From Nostoc sp. NMS9 (lineage in GTDB: Bacteria; Cyanobacteriota; Cyanobacteriia; Cyanobacteriales; Nostocaceae), in the NCBI RefSeq assembly GCF_017114995.1, contig NZ_JABXKL010000009.1:26533-90532 (forward strand): DNA of 64,000 nucleotides, in the 5' to 3' direction. The position numbers and the translations under genes are program-made. The first letter of the stretch is position 1. Each line of letters opens with the position of its first letter. Shown here in pieces: positions 34,236-42,564 of the stretch. A model generated the notes under the pieces. It was not told where the DNA came from and did not search any database. It was given only the letters and a program-made list of their open reading frames with translations.

Positions 34236-36275
34236 CTAACTCCTAACTCTCATAGTCTGAGTTGGTATCCATACAGTAAAAATCGAGCCAATGCTTACAG
34301 TTGATTCTACTTCAATTCGACCGCGATGGAGTTCTACAAGTTGTTTAGTTAAAGCTAGTCCAAGACCGGTACCTTCGTAGCGGCGGCGATAGGGTGTATC
34401 GAGTTGTTGAAATTTCTCAAACAGTAATGGTAATTGTTCCTCAGGAATGCCAATCCCGGTATCTTCCACTTGAAAAATAGCAGTATTATCTTCCACCCAA
34501 AGACGTAAAGTAACGCTACCACTTTCAGGGGTAAATTTAATCGCATTAGTTAACAGATTCCAGAGTATTTGTTCTACTCGTTTTGCATCGCCGATAAAGC
34601 GATCGCACCTGGGATTGATTTGCAAATCAAGGTTAAGATTAATTTGTTCGCTCGTTGCTTTTTTTTGCAGTGACCTTATAGCATTTTCGGCAACATTCAC
34701 CAAAGAAAATTCTGAAATATTTAAAGCTGTCTTACCAGCCTCGATTTGCGATAAATCGAGAATGTCATTAATCATTTCTAATAAATGTTCTCCACTGTCG
34801 TGGATGGTTTGCAGATAACCTCGTTGTCGTTGACTCAATTCACCCAAAGGCCAGCGTAATAACGTCGAAGACATCCCAATCACATAAGTTAAAGGCGTGA
34901 GCAATTCATGACTGATAGTAGCGAGAAACTCACTTCTGAGACGGTTAGCAGCTTCGGCGGCGAGGAGAGCATCACGTAGGGCCATTGTGCGCTCAATAAC
35001 TCGTTGTTCGAGATTTTGTTTTTCTTGGGTGAGCGTTTGCATTAACTCAGCTTGGTGAATAGCGATCGCTAATTGTTCTGCGATTGCAACCAGCAAGTTT
35101 TTTTCGCTATCACTCCACTCGTGAGGACGATCGCACTGATGAGCAATCAGCAATCCCCACAGTTTGTCCTCAAACATAATCGGTGCAGCCAACTTAGCCC
35201 TAACTTGACATTTCCTTAAAAAATGCAACAGACACTCTTCCAGAGCATAAGTTTTTTCGATATCATCCACAGCTAAAGTAAAACCTTGCCGATACTTCTC
35301 CCAACACTGAGAGGTTCGGATAAAACAATTTTTTTCTGTGTAATTCAACACCGATGTAATAGTATCTGTAGCACGAGCTTCATAGACAATATAACCTCCA
35401 TATTTTTGGCAGTCTTTTAGTAGAGGTTGATTATTGACTGATACAAAAGGCGAGTGTTTACCGTTGTTCTCGTGTATAGAAAAATAGATTTTGGCAGGTT
35501 CCCTAACTGATAGTTCCATACCTGTTAGCAGTGCCGTTTCATTCAGGGGAATAGTGTCAGACTGGTATTGTTGAGCCTTAACTTGGGAACCTGCAAATTT
35601 ATAGATTACTAATCTGTCTAATTCCAAAAACTCACGCACCTGTGTAATTGCCGTTGCCATAATGACCGGCAAATCTAGGCTTTTGCGGATCTGCGTTGTT
35701 ACCTGATTTAACAACCGCTCTTGAGAAATCTGTTTTTTTAAAGCATCTTCCACTGGCTGACAGATATAAACTGCTGGCCCAATTGGGCTTGGAGGTGCTA
35801 TTATTTCTTGGTTTGGCTGAGTTAGGAGATATTCTAATAACAAAAGCGAGAATTGACTTTGGAGTGTGGCATCATTGGGTCTAATAATTTGCTGATAGCG
35901 TTCGAGATTTTGGTGAGTATAAGAATCGCACTCAAACAAGTCTCTCAATTCGCAGACAAAAGAAGCGATCGCCTCCAAATTAAACGTCAACTGAGCATTG
36001 ATTTCTGAGTAAAGTCCTTGCCCCCCTGCCCCTCTGCTCCCCTGCTCCTCCTCAAAGTCTCCTACCAAGAGCGCACTAAACTGCTCAGAAACCACTAGCG
36101 TAAACCTTTGCCTTTGCCACTCCACAGGTATACCAATTCGGACTAACACAGCTTCTGTCAACACCAGAGTGGCACTTCCCACTGTTTGAGCCATCTGTTC
36201 TAACAATTCCCCAAGCTGATTAAATACAACAATAGGCAAGGTTCGAGAAAAGCTCAAATCAGCAGAACTAAGCAT
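34236..36275 (-). CDS. GAF-domain sensor histidine kinase
   Basis: 679 residues, cytosolic. An N-terminal sensory region (~1-190), a GAF domain of phytochrome-like type at ~200-400 (FLELDRLVIYKF, later LAAPIMFEDKLWGLLIAHQC), a coiled coil, then HisKA with H-box FLATISHELLTPLTYVIGM and an ATPase domain (LWNLLTNAIKFTP, DTGIGIPEE, YEGTGLGLALTK). I see no chromophore cysteine in the GAF region. The N-terminal region holds an in-frame short repeat (EEEQGSRGAGGQG). The last residues VRS and the stop are from a TTAGGAG repeat. No adjacent response regulator. Confidence 0.9.
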   Translation of the reverse strand: MLSSADLSFSRTLPIVVFNQLGELLEQMAQTVGSATLVLTEAVLVRIGIPVEWQRQRFTLVVSEQFSALLVGDFEEEQGSRGAGGQGLYSEINAQLTFNLEAIASFVCELRDLFECDSYTHQNLERYQQIIRPNDATLQSQFSLLLLEYLLTQPNQEIIAPPSPIGPAVYICQPVEDALKKQISQERLLNQVTTQIRKSLDLPVIMATAITQVREFLELDRLVIYKFAGSQVKAQQYQSDTIPLNETALLTGMELSVREPAKIYFSIHENNGKHSPFVSVNNQPLLKDCQKYGGYIVYEARATDTITSVLNYTEKNCFIRTSQCWEKYRQGFTLAVDDIEKTYALEECLLHFLRKCQVRAKLAAPIMFEDKLWGLLIAHQCDRPHEWSDSEKNLLVAIAEQLAIAIHQAELMQTLTQEKQNLEQRVIERTMALRDALLAAEAANRLRSEFLATISHELLTPLTYVIGMSSTLLRWPLGELSQRQRGYLQTIHDSGEHLLEMINDILDLSQIEAGKTALNISEFSLVNVAENAIRSLQKKATSEQINLNLDLQINPRCDRFIGDAKRVEQILWNLLTNAIKFTPESGSVTLRLWVEDNTAIFQVEDTGIGIPEEQLPLLFEKFQQLDTPYRRRYEGTGLGLALTKQLVELHRGRIEVESTVSIGSIFTVWIPTQTMRVRS
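36017..36058. repeat. In-frame GGGGAGCAG-type repeat inside the GAF kinase gene
   Basis: On the minus strand this encodes EEEQGSRGAGGQG between VGDF and LYSEINAQL, while the plus strand reads ccccctgcccctctgctccc. The same repeat is intergenic at 47.9 kb and inside cobN. Confidence 0.7.
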
Positions 36276-36369
36276 TTTCAGTCGTTTTGGTAAGAGGGGG
36301 CTGAATCCAGGGAAAAAAGTTTGTTTTGATTATTTACTAACCAACAACTTAAAACGGTAACACAGGATT

Positions 36370-39300
36370 ATGCATCGTATAAGTAGCACATCGGGTGGAT
36401 GGAATCAGTCAGAGGGTTTAATTTTTTTAGAACAAACTCCCGCGCCTTTCGTGTTGATTACGGCTGCTGATACTGACATTCAAACCTTGGCAGCTGCGGT
36501 GACAAAATTACCCGCAGGCTTTCCTGCATTAAGAGTCGCCAACCTGTTGCAGTTACAGCAACAATTAAGCATAGATACTTATGGAGAACAAGTTTTAGAA
36601 CTTGCCCAAGTCATTATTTTGCGCCTATTAGGAGGACGTTCTTACTGGGGTTATGGATTAGAAGTAGTGCAAGAAATTGTGCAACGTAATGGTAGAACCC
36701 TCATTGTAATGCCAGGGGATGACGCTTTTGATCCCGATTTAATTTCCCAGTCTACCGTGCCCTTGGGTGTTGTTAACCAGGTATGGCAGTATTTTAGCGA
36801 AGGCGGCGTGGAAAATTTCGTTAATGCTCTGCAATTTATCTCCGATAGTTGCTTATTAACTGCATATAATCCCCCGCCACCACAGCCAATTCCGCGCGTG
36901 GGATTGTATGAGTGGGGAGTGGGGGAGCAGGGGAGCAGGGGAGCAGAGGAGCAGGGGGGCAGGGGAGAGTTAGAACTTTGTTCATCCACCTTTGAACTGG
37001 ATTCATCCACCTCAGAACTCCGTTCATCCACCTTTGAACTGGATTCATCCACCTCAGAATCTCAAGGGTTCCAATGCCCAATGCCCCATGCCCAATGCCC
37101 CATGCCCAAAATCGGCATCCTTTTCTACCGCGCTCATTATTTAGCGGGGAATACTAAAGTAATTGATGCTTTATGCGAAGCTTTGGTACAGAAAAATTTA
37201 CAACCAGTGCCAGTATTTGTTTCTTCATTGCGTGAACCTGATGTGCAAGTTGAGTTGAGTGAATTTTTTCAACCCAAAGAAGCTGAATCAATCGCTGTGC
37301 TGCTAAATACCACCAGTTTTTCTCTAGCACGCTTGGAAAGCGAAACACCCCAAACCGACCTGTGGCAAAAATTAGATGTGCCTGTGTTGCAGGTGATCCT
37401 CAGTGGCGGGTCAATTGAGCAGTGGGAATCACAGTTTCAAGGGCTTTCTCCCCGCGATATTGGGATGAATGTGGCGCTACCAGAAGTAGATGGGCGGATT
37501 ATTACTCGTGCTGTTTCTTTTAAAGCATTGCAAACTCGTAATCCCCATTTAGAGACAGATGTGGTAATTTATGAACCAGTGAGCGATCGCATCGAGTTCG
37601 TTGCTAAACTAGCAGCAAATTGGGCGCGTCTACGTTCCAAACCACCCCAAGAACGGCGAATTGCCCTGATTCTGGCAAACTACCCCAACCGCAATGGCCG
37701 CCTCGCCAATGGTGTGGGACTCGACACCCCAGCTAGTTGTGTAGAAATCCTGCAAGCTTTACATCAGGCTGGGTATGAAGTAGAAAATCCACCTGCTCAA
37801 GGAGACGAGTTGATTCAACGGCTGACAGATGGTGTAACTAACGATCCGGAAGGTCAAGAATGGCTTCCGGTACACCAAAGTGTTTCTTGGGAAGAATATC
37901 AAGAATATTTCGCTTCTTTGCCGCCAGTAGTTCAGCAGGGTATTAGTGAACGGTGGGGAAATTTAGAGCAAGGGAGCAATCAAGAATTATTCCCCCCTGC
38001 CCCTCTGCCCCCCTGTCCCTCTGCCTCTATCCCCGTTCCTGGAATTCAACTCGGCAACATCTTCGTGGGAATTCAGCCAGCAAGGGGTTATGATAATGAC
38101 CCCAGTTTGAATTATCATGCGCCGGATTTAGAACCAACCCATGCTTATTTAGCTTTCTACTATTGGGTAAGAAAATGTTTTGGTGCTGATGCTGTAGTTC
38201 ATGTAGGGAAACACGGAAATCTAGAATGGCTACCGGGTAAAAGTGTGGCTTTATCGAGTAATTGTTATCCAGAAGTGGCTTTTGGCGCACTTCCCCATCT
38301 GTACCCGTTTATTGTCAATGACCCTGGTGAAGGTTCCCAAGCCAAACGTCGCGCTCAAGCGGTGATTATAGATCACCTCACGCCACCGATGACTCGCGCG
38401 CAACTCTACGGTTCTTTACAACAGTTAGAAAATTTAATTGATGAGTATTATGAAGCCGACAGTTTAGATCCTTCACGTTTGCCAGTGATTCGCGATCGCA
38501 TCCACGAACTGGTAATCAAAGAAAATCTCCATCTAGATTTAGGAATCCAAAATGAAACAGAAATTTTTAATTCTGAATCTTTAATTTTGAATTCCATTGG
38601 TGGCTATCTTTGTGAATTAAAAGAAGCCCAAATCCGCGATGGGTTGCATATTTTTGGACAATGTCCCCAAGGAAGGCAATTAAGGGATTTAATAGTAGCG
38701 ATCGCTCGCATCCCCAATCGCCATTCTTCAGGAATTACCCGCGCCATAGCTCAAGATTGGGGACTAGACTTCGATCCCCTCACAGCAGATTTGTCAATGA
38801 CTAGTGGTGAATACTCAATAGTCAATGGTACAGAATGCCGTACCCTCGGTGATATCGTCGAAGTCTTAGAAGAACACGCCGCCCTCTTAGTCGAACAACT
38901 AATAAATCAGGATTCAGAATTCAGAATTCAGAATTCAGAATTTAGAAATCAGGAATCTTGTACAGACGCGATGAATCGCGTCTCTACCTGGATACGCGAT
39001 CGCCTACTTCCCGCCTTACAACAAACCCACGAAGAAATCACCCATTTATTACACGGACTCGATGGCGGATATGTCCCAAGCGCTCCATCTGGCGCACCCA
39101 CACGCGGCCGCCCAGAAGTTCTCCCAACAGGGAGAAACTTTTATTCTGTCGATATTCGTGCCATTCCCACAGAGACAGCTTGGGATATCGGCAGAAAAGC
39201 TGCTGAAACCCTCGTTGAATATTACACTCAAGAGCATGGTGAATATCCCAAAACACTAGGTTTATCAATGTGGGGAACAGCCACCATGAGGACAGGCGGT

Positions 39301-40419
39301 GATGATATAGCTGAAGCCTTGGCTTTACTCGGAGTTCAACCAGTATGGGATGGTGCAGCACGGCGAGTAGTAGATTTTGAAATTTTGCCCTTAGCGATTT
39401 TGGGGCGTCCCCGTGTAGATGTCACCTTGCGAATTTCGGGATTCTTCCGCGATGCTTTTCCCAACTTAATTGACTTATTCGATCAAGCAGTGTCAGCAGT
39501 AGCAGACTTAGATGAACCGCCAGAACAAAATCCCCTCGCCGATGCAGTTCGCCAAGAAACTGATTTGTGGACAAGCCAAGGATTAACTTTAGAAGCAGCC
39601 GTGGTGCGATCGCGTTATCGCATCTTTGGTTCTCGTCCAGGTGCTTACGGCGCCGGACTCCAGGGTTTAATCGAATCGCAAAACTGGACAGATGACCAAG
39701 ATTTAGCCCGCGCCTACATTAACTGGAGTTCTTACGCCTATTCTTCGGGAAACTTGGCAGGGGAGCAGGGGAGCAGGGGAGCAGAGGGGCAGGGGAGCAG
39801 AGGGGCAGAAATTCTTCCTAATCCCCAATCCCCAGTCCCTAATACCGAAGCCTTCAAGCAACGCTTGGCGCAAATGCAAGTTGTCCTGCACAATCAAGAC
39901 AACCGCGAACACGATCTACTCGATTCTGATGATTATTACCAATTTCAGGGTGGCTTAACAGCAGCGGTGCGTTCTCTACAGGGAAAAAATCCCCAAACTT
40001 ATTTTGGTGATAATTCTATACCCGCCCAACCACGCGTTCGTCAACTGAAAGAAGAAATTGCACGAGTGTATCGTTCTCGCGTAGTTAATCCCAAGTGGAT
40101 TGCAGGAGTAATGCGCCACGGATACAAGGGAGCCTTTGAAATGGCGGCGACGGTAGATTACCTATTCGCCTACGATGCAACAGCTAAATGTGTCGAAGAT
40201 CACATGTATCAAGGCATAGTAGATGCTTATTTACTCGATCCAGTTGTTGTAGAATTTATTCAGGAAAATAACCCTTATGCACTGCGTGATATTGCTGAAA
40301 AATTATTAGAAGCACACAAGCGCAATTTGTGGGAGGATGTAAATATAGGAACATTAGAAGCTTTGAGGAACCTAGTACATCAAGCTGAAGCAGTTATCGA
40401 AGAAAAATCAATGGTGTAG
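36370..40419 (+). CDS. cobN: Cobaltochelatase large subunit CobN
   Basis: 1349 residues. CobN/magnesium-chelatase H family: beginning FVLITAADTDIQTLAAAV, the core segments RIALILANYPNRNGRLANGVG, ADAVVHVGKHGNLEWLPGKS and GLSMWGTATMRTGGDDIAEAL, and the end GAFEMAATVDYLFAYDATAK. CobN inserts cobalt into hydrogenobyrinate diamide in the aerobic B12 route, normally with ATPase subunits. I chose CobN over ChlH by these segments and gene size. Five low-complexity insertions made of short repeats lie in frame (about residues 181-247, 533-556, 847-875, 902-923 and 1130-1158), so the protein is longer than usual but still open. Confidence 0.9.
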   Translation: MHRISSTSGGWNQSEGLIFLEQTPAPFVLITAADTDIQTLAAAVTKLPAGFPALRVANLLQLQQQLSIDTYGEQVLELAQVIILRLLGGRSYWGYGLEVVQEIVQRNGRTLIVMPGDDAFDPDLISQSTVPLGVVNQVWQYFSEGGVENFVNALQFISDSCLLTAYNPPPPQPIPRVGLYEWGVGEQGSRGAEEQGGRGELELCSSTFELDSSTSELRSSTFELDSSTSESQGFQCPMPHAQCPMPKIGILFYRAHYLAGNTKVIDALCEALVQKNLQPVPVFVSSLREPDVQVELSEFFQPKEAESIAVLLNTTSFSLARLESETPQTDLWQKLDVPVLQVILSGGSIEQWESQFQGLSPRDIGMNVALPEVDGRIITRAVSFKALQTRNPHLETDVVIYEPVSDRIEFVAKLAANWARLRSKPPQERRIALILANYPNRNGRLANGVGLDTPASCVEILQALHQAGYEVENPPAQGDELIQRLTDGVTNDPEGQEWLPVHQSVSWEEYQEYFASLPPVVQQGISERWGNLEQGSNQELFPPAPLPPCPSASIPVPGIQLGNIFVGIQPARGYDNDPSLNYHAPDLEPTHAYLAFYYWVRKCFGADAVVHVGKHGNLEWLPGKSVALSSNCYPEVAFGALPHLYPFIVNDPGEGSQAKRRAQAVIIDHLTPPMTRAQLYGSLQQLENLIDEYYEADSLDPSRLPVIRDRIHELVIKENLHLDLGIQNETEIFNSESLILNSIGGYLCELKEAQIRDGLHIFGQCPQGRQLRDLIVAIARIPNRHSSGITRAIAQDWGLDFDPLTADLSMTSGEYSIVNGTECRTLGDIVEVLEEHAALLVEQLINQDSEFRIQNSEFRNQESCTDAMNRVSTWIRDRLLPALQQTHEEITHLLHGLDGGYVPSAPSGAPTRGRPEVLPTGRNFYSVDIRAIPTETAWDIGRKAAETLVEYYTQEHGEYPKTLGLSMWGTATMRTGGDDIAEALALLGVQPVWDGAARRVVDFEILPLAILGRPRVDVTLRISGFFRDAFPNLIDLFDQAVSAVADLDEPPEQNPLADAVRQETDLWTSQGLTLEAAVVRSRYRIFGSRPGAYGAGLQGLIESQNWTDDQDLARAYINWSSYAYSSGNLAGEQGSRGAEGQGSRGAEILPNPQSPVPNTEAFKQRLAQMQVVLHNQDNREHDLLDSDDYYQFQGGLTAAVRSLQGKNPQTYFGDNSIPAQPRVRQLKEEIARVYRSRVVNPKWIAGVMRHGYKGAFEMAATVDYLFAYDATAKCVEDHMYQGIVDAYLLDPVVVEFIQENNPYALRDIAEKLLEAHKRNLWEDVNIGTLEALRNLVHQAEAVIEEKSMV
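36911..37109. repeat. cobN insertion 1: three repeat types in frame
   Basis: In order: GGGGAGCAG-type units, a 42-base tandem repeat (two copies, each made of two 21-base halves TTCATCCACCTTTGAACTGG and TTCATCCACCTCAGAACTCC), and CCCAATG/CCCCATG heptads. Encodes EQGSRGAEEQGGRG, SSTFELD/SSTSELR heptads and CPMPHAQCPMP. Confidence 0.85.
37968..38036. repeat. cobN insertion 2: CCCCTCTGCC-type repeat in frame
   Basis: Encodes EQGSNQELFPPAPLPPCPSA between RWGNL and SIPVPGIQLGN. Same pyrimidine-rich unit as at 36.0 kb. Confidence 0.7.
38908..38992. repeat. cobN insertion 3: ATTCAGA repeat plus hairpin repeat in frame
   Basis: Four ATTCAGA units (QDSEFRIQNSEFRNQ) followed by GTACAGACGCGATGAATCGC and GTCTCTAC, a hairpin repeat with another copy near 44545. 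Confidence 0.75.
39075..39136. repeat. cobN insertion 4: dispersed repeat in frame
   Basis: Encodes SAPSGAPTRGRPEVLPTGRN between GGYVP and FYSVDIRAIP, which are normally close together in CobN. The bases resemble a common cyanobacterial repeat (cgcccagaagttctcccaac). Confidence 0.6.
39758..39843. repeat. cobN insertion 5: GGGGAGCAG and CCCCAAT repeats in frame
   Basis: Encodes AGEQGSRGAEGQGSRGAEIL and PNPQSPVPN between SSGNL and TEAFKQRL. Confidence 0.75.
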
Positions 40420-40428
40420 GAAACAAAT

Positions 40429-41559
40429 ATGGAGAATCTTGCGTATTTGCACCTAGCTTTCGCCTACGAAGACAGCACACCCAGTGAATTGGTCTCCCTC
40501 AGTTCTTTGTTTAACAAAGCAGCTGCACCAGACTGGAAAAGGCTTTCTGGTAGGGCTTGGAAGTATATGTTGCCCCTTGCTCTGTCTTTATCTATTCTTG
40601 GCGCCGTCAGTAGCGTCATGGCACTAGAAAAAGGCGATCAAGGCCCTTCTGTCAGAAATCTACAACAAAAGTTGAGAACAGCAGGTTTTTACCAATCTTC
40701 TGTTACCCAAGTATATGATGTATCCACACAAGAAGCTGTACGGCGCTTCCAAAAGGCCGCCGGTTTACCTGTGGACGGCATTGTTGGAGCAAGCACCCTG
40801 CAAAAATTAGAAAGTTGGCAAGCGAAAAAGCCCACAAGTACGGCTACACAAGCTAAAAGAACTACTGCTGTAAGCGCACAAGCGAAAAAGTCCAGTACTA
40901 CTAGTTCAGCCACCAGCAAACGCCGCAATCCCAACTACCTTGCTAAGGGGGATGAAGGTGAAGATGTCAGAGCTTTGCAAGAAAGGTTAAGAATCGCAGG
41001 CTTTTATTACGGAAACGCCACAGGCATATTTGGCCCAATTACCGAAGAATCTGTCAAGCGGTTCCAAGATTCTTACAAATTAAGCGTTGATGGAATTGCA
41101 GGCCCAGCAACATTAGGTAAATTGCCAGGAACTGGCATCGGTGATGGAGAAGAGGCTCCCAAAAAGGTAGTCAATCGAGACAAACTTCGTGTAGGCGATC
41201 GCGGTGAGCCAGTTAGAATTGTTCAAGAACAATTGATCCAGGCAGGATATTTAGAGGGAGAGCCAAATGGCTACTATGGCCCCTATACTGCCGATGCTGT
41301 ACGAAGATTTCAGGCAGCTAACTTCTTGAAAGCAAGTGGTGTTGCGGGCCCAACGACTCGAGCGAAGTTATATAGTTCAGTTAATACCGCTAGTAAAAGC
41401 GAATTTAATACCTTAGAAATTCAAACCCGACTACGGGAGCGGGGTTTTTATAAAGGCAAGCTGAATGGTGTGATGGCAGATGACACCAAAAAAGCGATTA
41501 AACAAGCCCAAGAATTCTACGGGATTAGTCTTAAGGATCTTAAGAGCGGACGCTTTTAA
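40429..41559 (+). CDS. Peptidoglycan-binding protein with four PG-binding repeats
   Basis: 376 residues. An N-terminal ~45 residues leads to a signal/anchor helix (~48-66, YMLPLALSLSILGAVSSVMA). Four peptidoglycan-binding (PF01471-type) modules follow: GDQGPSVRNLQQKLRTAGFY, GDEGEDVRALQERLRIAGFY, GDRGEPVRIVQEQLIQAGYL and a shorter fourth near LEIQTRLRERGFYKGKLNGV. Ser/Thr/Lys-rich linkers separate them. No catalytic domain is present, so it likely binds the cell wall. The gene follows cobN by nine bases, possibly read from the same transcript. Its beginning (MENLAYLHLAF) resembles that of the gene at 52.0 kb. Confidence 0.88.
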   Translation: MENLAYLHLAFAYEDSTPSELVSLSSLFNKAAAPDWKRLSGRAWKYMLPLALSLSILGAVSSVMALEKGDQGPSVRNLQQKLRTAGFYQSSVTQVYDVSTQEAVRRFQKAAGLPVDGIVGASTLQKLESWQAKKPTSTATQAKRTTAVSAQAKKSSTTSSATSKRRNPNYLAKGDEGEDVRALQERLRIAGFYYGNATGIFGPITEESVKRFQDSYKLSVDGIAGPATLGKLPGTGIGDGEEAPKKVVNRDKLRVGDRGEPVRIVQEQLIQAGYLEGEPNGYYGPYTADAVRRFQAANFLKASGVAGPTTRAKLYSSVNTASKSEFNTLEIQTRLRERGFYKGKLNGVMADDTKKAIKQAQEFYGISLKDLKSGRF

Positions 41560-41690
41560 CATCCGCTTTGGTGTCGTTAGTATCAGTTCCCAACTGGTTG
41601 CTTGCCTCCAGTAACAGCAAATTACGAACTGCTCAGATTCCATTTATTTGGTTAATTTGAGTAGTTTCGTCTTATTTATTCACCCAAGTG

Positions 41691-42146
41691 CTAAAGCGGC
41701 ATCAGCGCCCGTTGGCACTTGGGACACACTGCATGAATGGTCATTTGACAGTCCAGTAAGTGAAAACCTTCTTTTTGAGCGGTTTTTGACCCAATTTTTA
41801 AAATTGAGTCATTTTTAAACTCAATAGTTGAGTTGCATCGAACACAAATTAAGTGATGGTGATGGTGAGGATAGGGCTGGTTGATCTCATAATGCTTATG
41901 TCCCTCGCCCAATTCTAGTTCCCGTAAAATTCCCATCCTTGCCATCAACTTCAAAGTCCGATAAATAGTTGACAGACTGATCCCTTCACCATCAGTTTCT
42001 AGCCGATGATAAAGATCCTCCGCACTCAGATGTTCACCTTGCGGAAGTTCTTGAAAAATGTGTAAAATTGTTTCGCGCTGGGGAGTTAAACGCCAGCCTC
42101 GTTCGTTCAGTTCTGCCTTGAGTGAAGTAGTTGTGTAGACAGTCAT
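41691..42146 (-). CDS. furA: Fur-family regulator, FurA type
   Basis: 151 residues from ATG 42146 (MTVYTTTSLKAELNERGWRL), the length of Anabaena FurA; the track start adds six residues. Winged-helix DNA-binding part to ~85 (ISLSTIYRTLKLMARMGILR), then a dimer/metal domain with the HHHHH run, a CVRCN pair and a CPKC pair. FurA represses iron-uptake genes with Fe2+ as co-repressor. Several TGAGAAT half sites lie just upstream, consistent with self-control. Naming as FurA rather than Zur or PerR rests on close similarity to the sequence I remember. Confidence 0.88.
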   Translation of the reverse strand: MTVYTTTSLKAELNERGWRLTPQRETILHIFQELPQGEHLSAEDLYHRLETDGEGISLSTIYRTLKLMARMGILRELELGEGHKHYEINQPYPHHHHHLICVRCNSTIEFKNDSILKIGSKTAQKEGFHLLDCQMTIHAVCPKCQRALMPL

Positions 42147-42154
42147 ACTAATAG

Positions 42155-42236
42155 TTCTCAACAAAGCTTGTTAGTTGAGAATATAACAAATCTTGGGAGC
42201 AATTTGCAACAATCATTGCCTATTGAGAATTCTTAC
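42155..42236. promoter_or_regulatory. Candidate Fur boxes upstream of furA
   Basis: TTCTCAAC (42155) and GTTGAGAA (42174) are inverted arms 11 bases apart, and TTGAGAATTCTTA stands at 42223. The TGAGAAT element matches the usual Fur half site. Binding is inferred. Confidence 0.45.
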
Positions 42237-42564
42237 TAAATATTTAAGAACAATTCATCAAATATTGAGCAAAATTCAAGTAATAAGCTGTAGTGCATTT
42301 AATTTGCATACAGCTAATAGTTAGGATACTTGTAACGATTGCATCCCTTGACTTTGAATTTTGCATAAGTTAAATTTGAATTCTTAGTTGCTCCCCACCT
42401 TCAAGACATCTGAGCAAAGATTGGGGAAAACTTTTATACAGTTTAATGCTAATTATTTGCTGTAAGCCTATAAAAGGCTTTTAAGCTGGGAATAAAATCA
42501 GCATTTTGTCCCTAGTCATTTGTCAAGTGTAGTTTTCTAATGACAAATGACTAATGACAAATGA
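42165..42564. other. 400-base gap between furA and the sigma factor
   Basis: Holds the furA promoter with Fur-like sites and, next to the sigma-factor stop, a short repeat of TGACAAATGACTAA units. No gene seen. Confidence 0.5.

Noticed and set aside
36276-36369. Cobalamin riboswitch ahead of cobN
   Set aside because: The gap is only 94 bases and I see no B12-box-like core there.
36370-40419. Magnesium chelatase subunit ChlH
   Set aside because: The family is shared, but the N-terminus and several core segments are those of CobN.
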